DNA from: Neoarius graeffei
Lineage: Eukaryota; Chordata; Actinopteri; Siluriformes; Ariidae
Reading direction: 5' to 3'
NCBI RefSeq assembly: GCF_027579695.1
Contig: NC_083577.1
Span: forward strand, 67,045,741-67,109,740
Length of the DNA stretch: 64,000 nucleotides
Shown here: positions 1-10,202 of the stretch, piece by piece
Position numbering within the stretch: position 1 is the stretch's first letter
Layout: each line of letters begins with the position of its first letter
Translations under genes and position numbers: made by a program
Notes under the pieces: generated by a model
Told to the model about the DNA's origin: nothing
Seen by the model: only the letters and a program-made list of their open reading frames with translations
The model's database searches: none

Positions 1-818
1 CAGATGCTCAATGGGATTTAGGTCTGGACTTTGACTGGGCCATTCTAACACATGAATATTCTTTGATCTAAACCATTCCATTGTAGCTCTGGCTGTATGT
101 TTAGGGTCATTGTCTTGCTGGATGGTGAATCTCCTTCCCAGTCTCAAGTCTTTTGCAGCCTCCAACAGGTTTTCTTCCAGGATTGCCCTGTATTTAGCTC
201 CATCCATCTTCCCATCAACTCTGACCAGCTTCCCTGCCCCTGCTGAAGAAAAGCATCCCCATAGCATGATGCTGCCACCACCATGTTTCACAGTGGGGAT
301 GGTGTGTGCAGGGTGATGAGCAATGTTAGTTTTCTGCCACACATAGTGCTTTGCATTTAGGCCAAAAAGTTCAACTTTGGTCTCATCTGACCAAAGCACC
401 TTCTTCCACATGTTTGCTGTGTCCCCTACATGGCTTCTTATGCCCGTCTTTCAACGATGGCTTTCTTCTTGCCACTCTTCCAAAAAAGGCCAGATTTGTG
501 GAGTGTACGACTTAGAGTTGTCCTGTGCACAGATTCTCCCACCTGAGCTGTGGATTTCTGCAGCTCCTCCAGAGTGATCATGGGCCTCTTGCCTGCTTCT
601 CTGACTAGTGCTCTCCTTGCTCGCTCTGTCAGTTTAGGTGGACGGCTATGTCTTGGTAGGTTTGCAGTTGTGCCATACTTTTTCCATTTTTGAATGATGG
701 CTTGAACAGTGCTTCTTGAGATGTTCAGAGCTTGGGATATTTTTTTATAACCTAACCCTGCTTTAAACTTCTCCAGAACTTTATCCCTGACCTGTCTGGT
801 GAGTTCTTTGGTCTTCAT
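1..818 (-). pseudogene. Tc1-like transposase, frameshifted and truncated
   Basis: Transposases of this family cut and paste DNA at TA sites with a paired-like helix-turn-helix domain and a DDE nuclease. The first 126 codons (438-818) are open and show the N-terminal helix-turn-helix block (ISQALNISRSTVQAIIQKWK) and the linker GRPPKL-type region (here SRPPKL). Near 440 the frame breaks; the catalytic part continues in other frames toward base 1. There the first Asp motif SDETK is recognisable around 380-395, the QDNDPKHTA block around 95-120 and DLNPIE around 10-30, so the DDE residues themselves are still visible. Frameshifts and loss of the C terminus at the window edge make it a pseudogene. 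Confidence 0.85.
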
Positions 819-1173
819 GATGCTGTTTGTTCTTCAGTGTTCTCTAACAAACCACTGAGGCCTTCACAGAACAAGTGTATTTATGCTGAGAGTAAATTAC
901 ACATAGTAGGACTCTATTAACTAATTAGATGATTTCTGAAGGCAATTGATTGCACTGGATTGTATTTAGAGGTATCAGAGTACAGGGGGCTGAATACTAA
1001 TGCACACCACATTTTTCAGATTTTTATTTGTTTAAAATTTTGAAGACCATTTATCATTTTCGTTTCACTTCACAATTATGTGCTACTCTGTTGGTCTATC
1101 ACATAAAATCTCAATAAAAAACTTTTAAGTTCGTGGTTGTAAGGTGGAAAAATGTGAAAAAGTTCAAGGGGTA
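1..1173 (-). mobile_element. Tc1/mariner element, cut by window start
   Basis: The stretch contains a decayed Tc1-type transposase read on the minus strand (see 1-818) plus its 5' untranslated region up to about 1173. The outer end stops in sequence reading TTCAAGGGGTAT, which looks like a Tc1 inverted repeat that has lost its outermost ~25 bases; the foldback element begins about 15 bases further on. The other terminus lies outside the window. The element is inactive. Confidence 0.85.
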
Positions 1174-1817
1174 TACATAATGAACTTTAATTGGGTCATT
1201 CCACATCAATTCACCCGGGGCCCACGCACTTAGGTCTCAAATTCTGAAAAAATCACCAGATGTACCCATGTTACTTAGGAGAAACACTAAATTTATTTGA
1301 ATGTAAGATGTATACTTTCCATGTTACAGCCAGTTTTACTGGGGGAGGGGGGTGTCCATTTTGTTCAGACTTTTTTTTTTTTGGTCAAAGTTCACAAGCC
1401 CATAGCTCAAGAACTAAACCATGTAGGAGGCTCAAATTTTGCATGCTGGTACATAAATAGGAATAGTATGTAGCAAAACTGTCACTTTGGGTCTGGATGA
1501 TCCTGCATGGTCATAGCACTCCCTTAAAGATGATCAAAATTTTATTGGAGTTTTTGGCTGTGCTCTGTTTAGGCCTTCAGAAGACGTATTTTTACCCAAC
1601 ATAGGCTCTTGATTTTTTTCCCTTATTGAGATAAGTAGAAACACTCTCAAAAAAAGCAATAAACAGAAAGGAAACTCTATCAGTGTTTGAACAGAAGACC
1701 TCACAAGTCTGACAAATCATTTTGGATGTCATTTTCAGAGCACTGTAACACCTTGTGGGAATGTGCACAGATTTTTTAAAATATTTTTCTTTATTCTCCA
1801 TGATCCCTTCTTTTTAA

Positions 1818-2548
1818 AGGAGTATGCCACCCCCAGGTGAAAATGAGTCAGTCCCTGCAGTCCCTAGAGTTGGATGAGTGAGCCAAAGCGTTTTGTAGCC
1901 GATCCAGCCATTGCCCTGATCTAGAAACGCCCCGGTTAGCTTAGCTTAGCGTAGTCGCTGTAATCCGGCGTGTCCAGCTAGCATTGTCGTTGCAAAAGTG
2001 AATCAAATAACTCAAGATTTTTTATAATTATTTCTCATGACCTGTACATTCACATCAAGTACACATATCAATGTAAATTAACACGAAGGGATTTACTAGA
2101 CCGATTTATATATGGAACTATTTTCGGCCACAGCACAGGCAATGCACCGCTGCAGGCGCAAAGACACCACACAGCGCCTGAGAGGTGGGCGCTGCGTGGT
2201 GTCTTTGCGCCTGCAGCGGTGCATTGCCTGTGCTGTGGCCGAAAATAGTTCCATATATAAATCGGTCTAGTAAATCCCTTCGTGTTAATTTGCATTGATA
2301 TGTGTACTCGATGTGAATGTACAGGTCATGAGAAATAATTATAAAAAATCTTGAGTTATTTGATTCACTTTTGCAACGACAATGCTAGCTAGACACCCCG
2401 GATTACAGCGACTACGCTAAGCTAAGCTAACCGGGGCGTTTCTAGATCAGGGCAATGGCTGGGTCGGCTACAAAACGCTTTGGCTCACTCATCCAACTCT
2501 AGGGACTGCAGGGACTGACTCAGTTTCACCTGGGGGTGGTGTACTCCT
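1818..2548. mobile_element. TTAA-flanked palindromic MITE inside foldback arm
   Basis: A 731-base near-perfect palindrome begins AGGAGTATGCCACCCCC and ends with its near-complement. TTAA lies directly outside both ends (1814-1817 and 2549-2552). The matching right arm of the host foldback element lacks the insert, which gives an empty-site reference. By eye the two ~360-base arms differ at only about ten positions; the loop is near 2179-2188. TTAA duplication is typical of piggyBac and Kolobok superfamilies, so one of those is the likely source. It carries no gene; the small open frames inside are by-products of the palindrome. Confidence 0.8.
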
Positions 2549-3400
2549 TTAAAAACACCAATTTGGCTTGTCTTACTCGAATCTTTCTTTTTTATTTTCC
2601 ACCCTGAACATGGGCAAAATGCACCATTGAGAGCAATATGTCTTCTATAACATTAATATAAAGAGTAAATAACCAAAGGCCAATTTTGCCCTGACATGAT
2701 CACCTGAGTGCCTGTGCAGGGATGGAGGTATCCTTTTCAATTTCAGTGATTGGTAACCACAGGTGCCCCTAAAATCACTGAATCATTGAAATTGAAAAGG
2801 ATACCTCCAGCCCTGCACAGGCACTCTCAGGTGATCATGTCAGGGCAAAATTGGCCTTTGGTTATTTACTCTTTACATTAATGTTATAGAAGACATATTG
2901 CTCTCAATGGTGCATTTTGCCCATGTTCAGGGTGGAAAATAAAAAAGAGAGATTCGAGTAAGACAAGCCAAATTGGTGTTTTTAAAAAGAAGGGATCATG
3001 GAGAATAAAGAAAATATTTAAAAAATCTGCGCACATTCCCACAAGGTGTTACGGTGCTCTGAAAATGACATCCAAAATGATTTGTCAGACTTGTGAGGTC
3101 TTCTGTTCAAACACTGATAGGGTTTCCTTTCTGTTTATTGCTTTTTTTGAGAGTGTTTCTGCTTATCTCAATAAGGGAAAAAAATCAAGAGCCTATGTTG
3201 GGTAAAAATTAGTGCTGTCAAAGTTAACGCGTTAATTTTGGCGATTAATTTTAAACATTTAATGCATTTTTAAAAAATTAACGCAATTAACGTGGTTTTG
3301 TTTACTTCCAGTGGCGGCTGACCCATAACCTTTGGTTACGTGTGCGGGAAAACCGGGCAGAAACAGCTATCCTAACTAAAGGAGAGTCTATGGCGGAAAG

Positions 3401-4657
3401 ATGGATAAGGGCGAACTTTTCGGGGGAAAGTTTCACTTTAAAAAGTTGCCCAACGGCTCGTTGGACAAAACTAAGGCAATTTGCACAGTTTGCAAAGCCG
3501 AATTTAATTACCACAGAAGTAACACGTCTTTAGCGTATCACCTCAAAGCAAAACACCCTGCTGAAATTACCTCCACTGGACCTCGCCAGTCTACACTACA
3601 GGAGTGTGGCACTCATGGGCGAATAACGAAACCTGTAAGTGAAAAGTTAACCAATTCCTTGGTTACTTGGATAGTTAAAAACTGCCGCCCAGTTAGCACA
3701 GTAGAGGATGATGGACTGGGAGAAGCAATTCATGTTGCATCGGGAGATCTCATCTCATTATCTCTAGCCTCTTTATCCTGTTCTACAGGGTCGCAGGCAA
3801 GCTGGAGCCTATCCCAGCTGACTACAGGCGAAAGGCGGGGTACACCCTGGACAAGTCGCCAGGTCATCACAGGGCTGACACATAGACACAGACAACCATT
3901 CACACTCACATTCACACCTACGGTCAATTTAGAGTCACCAGTTAACCTAACCTGCATGTCTTTGGACTGTGGGGGAAACCGGAGCACCTGGAGGAAACCC
4001 ATGGGGAGAACATGCAAACTCCACACAGAAAGGCCCTCGCCAGCCACGGGGCTCGAACCCGGACCTTCTTGCTGTGAGGCGACAGCGCTAACCGCTACAC
4101 CACCGTGCCGCCCGCATCGGGAGATACCTCTTATAATTTACCCTCGAGAGGAACCATCGTCTCAAGAATACACACTTTGTATGAGGATGAGAGGGCACTA
4201 ACATGCTTGCGCAAGCAAAGCACATCGCTCTCATGGGTGACCATTGGACGTCTGTCAACAACGATAATTATTTGGGCGTCACAGCGCATTTCATTGATCA
4301 AGACTGGACTCTGCAGTCGTTTGCACTTACTGTGAGTAAAACCGAGGAGCGACATTATGCCGAGGCATGTGCTAACCATTTTCTGGATGTTGCAAATGAA
4401 TGGGAAATCAAGGAAAAGTTGATCACACTTGGCACTGACAGCGCTCGTAACAATGGTGGTCAAAGAGAGAGGGAGCACATGCCAGGCTGGCACCCATTGC
4501 ACGCAAGTACCTGTCAACCCCTGCAACGACAGTGCCTTGTGAGAGGTTGTTCTCACTCTCAGGCCACATCATTCAAAAGAAGCGATCTTCTTTGCCCCCC
4601 GATAACGTAAACAAACTGGTCTGCCTCAGTAACTGGCTGAGTGTAAAGAAGGACTAA
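3401..4657 (+). pseudogene. ZBED-type hAT transposase, deleted and SINE-disrupted
   Basis: The N-terminal part (from ATG 3401) encodes a BED zinc finger, visible as CTVCKAEF followed by HLKAKH. A SINE (3749-4113) then interrupts the frame. After it, 4203-4470 encodes part of the hAT catalytic region (segments such as MGDHWTSVNNDNYLGVTAHF and [10 protein letters not shown]). A deletion then joins directly to the C-terminal hAT dimerisation segment in another frame (4499-4657, containing [14 protein letters not shown] and ending at TAA 4655-4657). Intact hAT transposases are about 600 residues, so most of the RNase-H-like core is missing. It cannot be functional. Confidence 0.88.
3749..4113 (-). 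mobile_element. tRNA-derived SINE (type A) inside hAT
   Basis: On the minus strand the element starts GGGCGGCACGGTGGTGTAGC-like, with an A box (TGGTGTAGCGGTTAGCGC) and a B box (GGTTCGAGCCC) of a tRNA-like Pol III promoter, and ends in GATGAGATGAGA. A perfect 12-base target duplication GCATCGGGAGAT flanks it (3737-3748 and 4114-4125). The core resembles the widespread fish mermaid-type SINEs; the name is from memory and unverified. It is one of about a dozen related copies in the window and is the youngest layer of this stack. Confidence 0.92.
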
Positions 4658-5357
4658 GTAAATTATGTCTACGGAGTGAAAAATGTTCAATGTTCTGAAC
4701 TTTCAACAATATCTTTGCTCATTCTTTTTTGTATTTGCACTGTGCATATGTGCACCTTAAGCCATTAAAATGGTTTTTAAATTTAAATATACTTTCTCTG
4801 TTTACATTAATTTGATGATTTTACATAAATATTCAGTCTTAAGTAGAAAAATGCAATTAATTTATTGATAGATTAATTACAGAAATTTGTGTGATTAATT
4901 AGTTAATTTTTTTAATCGATTGACAGCCCTAGTAAAAATATGTCTTCTGAAGGCCTAAACAGAGCACAGCCAAAAACTCCAATAAAATTTTGATCATCTT
5001 TGAGGGAGTGCTATGACCATGCAGGATCATCCAGACCCAAAATGACAGTTTTGCTACAGACTATTCCTATTTATGTACCAGCATGCAAAATTTGAGCCTC
5101 CTACATGGTTTAGTTCTTGAGCTATGGCTTGTGAACTTTGACAAAAAAAAAAAAAGAGTCTGAACAAAATGGACACCCCCCTCCCCCAGTAAAACTGGCT
5201 GTAACATGGAAAGTATACATCTTACATAAATTGTGTTTCTCCTAGGTAACATGGGTACATCTAGTGATTTTTTTTTTTTTTTCTCCAGAATTTTTTGAGA
5301 CCCAAGTGCGCGGGCCCCGGTTGAATTGACGTGGAATGACCCAATTCTTTTTTTTTT

Positions 5358-5730
5358 TCTCATCTCATTATCTCTAGCCGCTTTATCCTTCTACAGGGTT
5401 GCAGGCAAGCTGGAGCCTATCCCAGCTGACTACGGGCGAAAGGCGGGGTACACCCTGGACAAGTTGCCAGGTCATCACAGGGCTGACACATAGACACAGA
5501 CAACCATTCACACTCACATTCACACCTACGGTCAATTTAGAGTCACCAGTTAACCTAACCTGCATGTCTTTGGACTGTGGGGGAAACCGGAGCACCCGGA
5601 GGAAACCCACGCAGACACGGGGAGAACATGCAAACTCCGCACAGAAAGGCCCTCGCCGGCCACGGGGCTCGAACCCGGACCTTCTTGCTGTGAGGCAACA
5701 GCGCTAACCACTACACCACCGTGCCGCCCC
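5358..5730 (-). mobile_element. tRNA-derived SINE (type A)
   Basis: Near-full-length copy of the same SINE as at 3749-4113, on the minus strand. It is inserted in a T-rich stretch immediately at the right edge of the foldback element; poly-T on both sides (5348-5357 and 5731-5744) probably represents the target duplication. B box GGTTCGAGCCC is intact. Confidence 0.88.
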
Positions 5731-5862
5731 TTTTTTTTTTTTTTTAATTGTTGTAAATTTTGTTAATTATGCCTTAGATATCATGGTAATGTGTAAATAA
5801 TGTAATGTACTGTATCTACATTGGTTGTGAATTAAATTAAATTCAAATTCAATTCTTCACAG

Positions 5863-6515
5863 GACTGTAGACATCCCATGCTTTGATGCCTCCTCCCTTC
5901 TGGTCAACCAGATAAAAGAGTGGACAACAGAGAGTTGCCCCCTAAAGAGCCAAAAGTGCCTGTTCTCTGTGAGTAGAGAGAGAGAGAGAGAGAGAGAGGT
6001 CACAGTGTAACCAATCAAATGTGTTTATAATGAACATTTTCAGGCACTTGTCGAATCCATTTCACTAATTTATAAAATCATTACATGCTTAATTAATTTG
6101 ATATTTCTGTGGTATCTGAATAATTCCATATTTCGTTGGTAGCTGGTGTCTGTAATTGGTGATGATATCATTGCCACTCGGACCACTCCTGTAATGAGGT
6201 TCGTTGATGACATCACATTTAACTTCAGCAGCACAAGCACAGAAAGCTGTGAGGTTCAGGTGTGTCCATGCAACAGAAGCAATTCTGTAGCATCCTATAG
6301 TCAGGATAAATAAATAAATCTCTGTATCAACAACATTAAAGACTGTGTTTTTACAACTCTACACTTATAATATGACTAAAATAAGAGATTCCTTCTTGCT
6401 TCTTCTTCACTTTCATTCTCTTGAAATGCTCTGCAGGGTCACTCTACTTCTCGAAGCTGGTACACCATATTAGACTCAGGAAGCAACTACCTGAATATGT
6501 ACAGTCTCATGAGGG
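5863..6515 (+). CDS. Three exons of an unrecognised gene (partial)
   Basis: Three short exons with canonical splice sites and matching phases are seen. Exon a is 5863-5968 (acceptor CACAG, donor GTGAGT), exon b 6143-6259 (acceptor GGTAG, donor GTGTGT), exon c 6437-6515 (acceptor CTGCAG, donor GTGAGT). Read in the phase set by all junctions they are open: a gives 35 codons beginning TVDIPCFDAS, b 39 codons with GDDIIATRTTPVMRFVDDI, c 26 codons with SWYTILDSGSNY. Phases are 0 between a-b and b-c and 1 after c. Three cysteines lie in a and one in b, which suits a secreted or luminal protein. I do not recognise the family. No convincing further exon was found on either side; upstream and downstream are SINEs, so this may be a fragment or pseudogene of a larger gene. 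Confidence 0.5.
5973..5998. repeat. (GA)n microsatellite in intron
   Basis: Uninterrupted GA repeat of about 13 units, directly after the donor of the first exon of the unrecognised gene. Confidence 0.9.
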
Positions 6516-6892
6516 GTGAGTAGCAGCTTGATGTCTTTGCCTCCTCTCCTGTCATTTCACCATGCAGACGTACTCTCGGTGCGAGAAGCAAACTCTTCAA
6601 ATCACAGCTGAGACAAAACAGAAAACTATCATCACTGTTTATCATCACTGTTTGCCTTTGGTGGGTGATACTATTCTTCAAATGTTCAATATTTTCTATT
6701 ATTGTTGTAATATTCATAATCTATTTGTGCTTGATTTGCATTTAAGAACATGTACACACAAAGAGGCCCTGCCTGACTAGCTCTTTGTTGAAAAAAAAAA
6801 GAGGCTATGACTTGCAGTTCACACTTTACTACAGCAGGTCTGGTAGGTCAGAGCAGCACCTTTTTAGCAAATTTTTCACTAGACAGTGTGGT

Positions 6893-7266
6893 CCATCCAT
6901 CCATTATCTATACCACTTATCCATCAGGGTCAAGGGGGAAGCTGGAACCGATATCATATGACTTCGGGCAAGAGGCAGGGTACGCCCTGGGCAGGTAATC
7001 TATCATACCAATCTATCATGGGCCTAATGCAGAGACAAACAACCATTCACGCTCAAATTCGCACCTATGGACAATTTAAAGTATTCAGTTGTCCTAATCT
7101 GTATATCTTTGGACTGTGGGAGGAGACCAGAGCACCTGGAGGAAACCCACTCAGGCATGGGGAGAACATGCAAACTACACACAGAAAGGCCCCAGTTGGC
7201 CTCGAGGACCACAGGATCTTCTTACTGTGAGGTGACCATGCTAACGACTGCACCACCGTGCTACCC
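6893..7266 (-). mobile_element. Old tRNA-derived SINE (type A-like)
   Basis: Minus-strand copy with the recognisable core (complement of TTTGGACTGTGGG, CACCACCGTGC head) but many substitutions and a degraded B box. It abuts a second SINE in the opposite orientation at 7288. Confidence 0.8.
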
Positions 7267-7287
7267 CAGTGTCCCATATCATATCTC

Positions 7288-8238
7288 GGGCAGCACAGTG
7301 GTGTAGCGGTTAACACTGTCGCCTCACAGAAAGAAGGTTCTGAGTTCAAGCCCAGCGGCCGACAAGGGCCTTTCTGTGTGGAGTTTGCATGTTCTCCCCG
7401 TGTCTGCGTGGATTTCCTCCGGGCGTTCTGGTTTCCCCCCAAAGACATGCAGGTTAGGCTAATTGGTGGCTCTAAATTGACCGTAGGTGTGAATGAGAGT
7501 GTGAACGGTTGTTTGTCTTTCTTGCCCCTTTTCCACCAAAGCAGTTCCAGGGCTAGTTCGGGGCCAGTGCTTAGTTTGGAACCGGGTTTTCTGTTTCCAC
7601 TGACAAAGAACTGGCTCTGGGGCCAGAAAAACCGGTTCCAGGCTAGCACCAACTCTCTGCTGGGCCAGAGGAAAGAACCGCTTACGTCAGCGGGGGGGGC
7701 GGAGTTGTTAAGACCGACAACAATAACAAGACCGTGAAAGATCGCCATTTTTAAGCAACGAGAAGCAGCAGCTGTACAAACGCGAAGTCATCCATTATTG
7801 TTGTTGTTGTTGCTGCTGCTGCTTCTTCCGCGTTGTTTTTGCTTCGATATTCGCGCCAAGGTTTATGCAAACGTAGCGACATAACTGACGTAAACAGCGA
7901 CGTAATGACATATACAACGACGTAACTGACGTATACAGCGACGTAATGACATGTCTTCTCTTAGCACCGTGAGCGATGGAAAAGCAAACTGGTTCTCAGC
8001 TGGCTTGCAAGTTGAACGAGTTGTTAACCAGCACCAGCACTGGCCCCGAACCAGCCCTGGAACTGATTTGGTGGAAAAGGGGTATACAGTATGTGTCAGC
8101 CCTGCAATGACCTGGCGACTTGTCCAGGGTGTACCCCGCCTCTCACCCATAGTCAGCTGGGATAGGCTCCAGCTTGCCTGCGACACTGTACAGGAGAAGC
8201 AGCTACAGATAATGGATGGATGGATGGATGGATGTCAT
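7288..8238 (+). mobile_element. tRNA-derived SINE split by a MITE
   Basis: The head (GGGCAGCACAGTGGTGTAGC) and body run from 7288 to about 7522. The tail resumes near 8091 at ATGTGTCAGCCCTG and ends in a short (GGAT)n run at 8212-8235. The intervening 560 bases are a separate MITE. Confidence 0.88.
7523..8084. mobile_element. MITE with ~50-bp terminal inverted repeats
   Basis: The left end CCCCTTTTCCACCAAA is followed by CAGTTCCAGGGCT; the right end is its near-complement (TTTGGTGGAAAAGGGG), and the similarity extends inward about 50 bases. It interrupts a SINE, so the empty site is known. A clear target duplication could not be defined because the junction bases have drifted. The interior has (GTT)/(GCT) runs near 7797-7825 and a short GACGTAA-type repeat at 7875-7945, but no gene. 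Confidence 0.8.
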
Positions 8239-8803
8239 AACTCACACCATTTTTTTGATATTTCCATTGCTAGGTGAATCATATTGTAAATTAAGTACTC
8301 GTGCTAAATTTAGTTGCATCTTTTGTGAGGGTACCAGTCCTACCAACAGGACATATGGGTGGAGATAGAAAAGGTACAGATGATTGAGTGGCTTATTGCC
8401 ATCATCAGAGTCATCCCAAATCGTTACTTGACTCAAACAACTTTGATTAAAAACATCAATTAACAATGTTTTGCAAAGTTACTTTCTCTTTTACTGAAGC
8501 TGTGTTTTGTTGTTATTGTTTAGCTTGAGTTTTTGAATTTTTTTTACACATATTAAACCTGATATCTAACATTTCGGATGAATGGCTTCCATAGTAGGTA
8601 TATATTCACTACATGCTATGTTGTTGTTGAACCCTGTGTAAAGTACGCTATATTTTACATCGAGCTTGATTTGAGATACTACTACAAAAAAGGCTTGATT
8701 CCTCTGGCTCTGTTTGCTTCTGCTTGTTGCAGGTCAAAAAACCCTATCTCATATTCAGTAGGAGCATAGTGAAGCAGAGAAGTATCAGTGTTATGAATAT
8801 TGA

Positions 8804-9085
8804 CTCATTCATCCATTCATTTTCAGCAACTGGTTTATCTGTCAGGCTTGCAGAAACTCTGTACACTATACTGGAAACAATGGATGTAGCTTGGATGGGA
8901 TACACCTTAGATGGGATATCAGTTGATTGCAGGCCACTACGCACACACATTTGCATGCTCATCCATACCTGGGGCAATTTTATTGTAGGTAATTGACCTC
9001 TAGCATGTTTTTGGGAGGTGGGGGGAAACCAGAGAACCCAGAGGAAACTTGCACAGACATGTGATAGGAAACGGGTACAGGTACT
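8804..9085 (-). mobile_element. Degenerate SINE remnant
   Basis: Diverged copy of the SINE body in minus orientation: ATTCATCCATTCATTTTCAG tail, then a GGAAACCAGAGAACCCAGAG-type block equivalent to the conserved core. The head is not recognisable. The 8240-8800 and 9086-9330 flanks show nothing identifiable. Confidence 0.55.
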
Positions 9086-9336
9086 TGACCAGGGTATGGA
9101 TAGTTCTGAATTTGTTTAGTAACTGGACTGTATTGCACTGTCTGGTGACAAAGTTCTATTGCTGGGTTTCAGTCTCATGACTTTTCTTCGTAGTTTTACT
9201 GGAAGTGAAATAGCTGGTGGTCTAAACAACTAGCAATAACTTATCAGAGTGCGCTCGTAATCTAGAAGCCACTGCTCGCTTTAGATATATTCAGAAGATT
9301 ACTATGTGCAATGGAATCGACCCCTACAGTCTATAA

Positions 9337-9517
9337 AAGAAGGATTTGTCATACGATCTCGAAAACTACCCTTCAGTCAAGTCCCCTGACATCTTGAATT
9401 ATCTGGTGTTACAGACATCCTTCTACACCGCAAAACAGATGAATGCGTGGAAGAGTATGGAAGCTTACAACTTTTTTGTATGTGGCTGGGTAAAAGACCT
9501 CGGTATCAAGTCTATCA
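9337..9517 (+). pseudogene. Coding fragment resembling transposon-linked SWIM/YqaJ proteins
   Basis: About 58 in-frame codons lie between a stop at 9334 and the MITE boundary at 9518. Segments such as PSVKSPDILNYLVLQTSFYT and SMEAYNFFVCGWVKDLG match, from memory, a block found in fish and invertebrate proteins that combine a SWIM zinc finger with a YqaJ-type nuclease and are often transposon-borne. The MITE insertion truncates the frame. No start codon or other domain is visible, so this is a fragment; the family assignment is tentative. Confidence 0.4.
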
Positions 9518-9518
9518 G

Positions 9519-10202
9519 TACGTTTACATGCACATCCAAATCGAGCTGCTGTCGGTAATTGAGCAAAGGGTCCCAGCAGGGGTGCCAGAGAAATCCAATC
9601 CTACATGCACACAAGGAAATCGAGCTATTGTGTGAGGTACATTGTGCACCCGAGCCACAGGTGGCGCTACACGCCCCATCGTGTTGGTACACTTCCGGTT
9701 GTCGTCATGAAGAAGAGCTATTCAAGAGTGTAAACAAAGTTATCAGTTCCGTGTTCTCCATTGCGCGTTTTTCTCCCGTCCATGAATTTTAATATATTCA
9801 ACTCCTTAAGCTGAATGAGCATGAACTCTGTCTCCTCATTGCTCCAGAAGTGCACGTTTCTGCTCGCCATTTTCTCTTCTTCGTTTGTTCCTCCTGACCT
9901 CTTCTGCTGCTCGCTACTACTGTTGTCATGCCGACCGAGGCTGTCGTGTTTCCCGCTTGTGGTCTCGTCACTTCCGGAAGGGGCAGTGCCGAAGTAAGTA
10001 GCTCGACTACGTAGCTCGATAGGGTTTACGTGCACTAAGTAGCTCGGCAAAAATCGCATAATCTAGGTCGTGTAGCTCGATTACGAGAAATCAAGTTCGG
10101 TTCAATTTCAGCCTAGCTAAGGTGTTTCCATGGCATTTAGAATTTCGATTTCAGTCGAGCAACGGCAGAAATTCGATTTTCTCTATGTGCATGTAAATGC
10201 AC
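9519..10202. mobile_element. DNA-transposon MITE with Myb/SANT-like exon
   Basis: Ends are inverted: TACGTTTACATGCACAT at the left, ATGTGCATGTAAATGCA at the right. The internal part contains the N terminus of a Myb/SANT-like protein on the minus strand (9757-9870). Several GTAGCTCGA/TCGAGCTAC-type motifs repeat near 10000-10085. A Myb-like second protein is a feature of PIF/Harbinger-type transposons, so the element is probably a deletion derivative of one. The target duplication could not be defined. Confidence 0.65.
9757..9870 (-). pseudogene. N-terminal Myb/SANT-like domain fragment
   Basis: From a methionine at 9870 the minus strand reads MASRNVHFWSNEETEFMLIQ and continues LKELNILKFMDGRKTRNG before the pattern is lost. 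This is the first helix region of the Myb/SANT-like (trihelix-type) domain carried by Harbinger-type elements. Only about 38 residues survive of a domain normally near 90, with no downstream exon in the MITE. It presumably records the autonomous parent of the element. Confidence 0.6.

Larger units (their letters stand above)
3210..4931 (+). mobile_element. hAT element (internally deleted) with 8-bp TSD
   Basis: Terminal inverted repeats read TAGTGCTGTCAA at the left and TAGGGCTGTCAA (complement) at the right. The 8-base duplication GTAAAAAT flanks the element exactly (3202-3209 and 4932-4939), which is the hallmark length for hAT. The element sits in the right arm of the foldback element; the left arm (around 1590) provides the uninterrupted site. 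Inside are the remains of a BED-finger hAT transposase and a SINE. Confidence 0.92.
1189..5346. mobile_element. Large foldback (inverted-repeat) element with nested insertions
   Basis: The two ends are inverted copies of each other: AATTGGGTCATTCCA at 1189 matches its complement ending at 5346. Left arm is 1189-1813 plus 2553-2750; right arm is about 2785-3209 plus 4940-5346. Removing the two insertions (1818-2548 and 3210-4931) leaves an uninterrupted hairpin with arms of roughly 830 bases and only scattered mismatches, with the loop near 2750-2785. No coding capacity is seen in the arms. CTTT flanks both ends and may be a target duplication, though the right flank is poly-T, so this is uncertain. 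Family unknown. Confidence 0.75.

Noticed and set aside
2068..2295. Small open frame at the centre of the 1818-2548 palindrome
   Set aside because: A by-product of the inverted repeat; no similarity to a protein and it crosses the loop.
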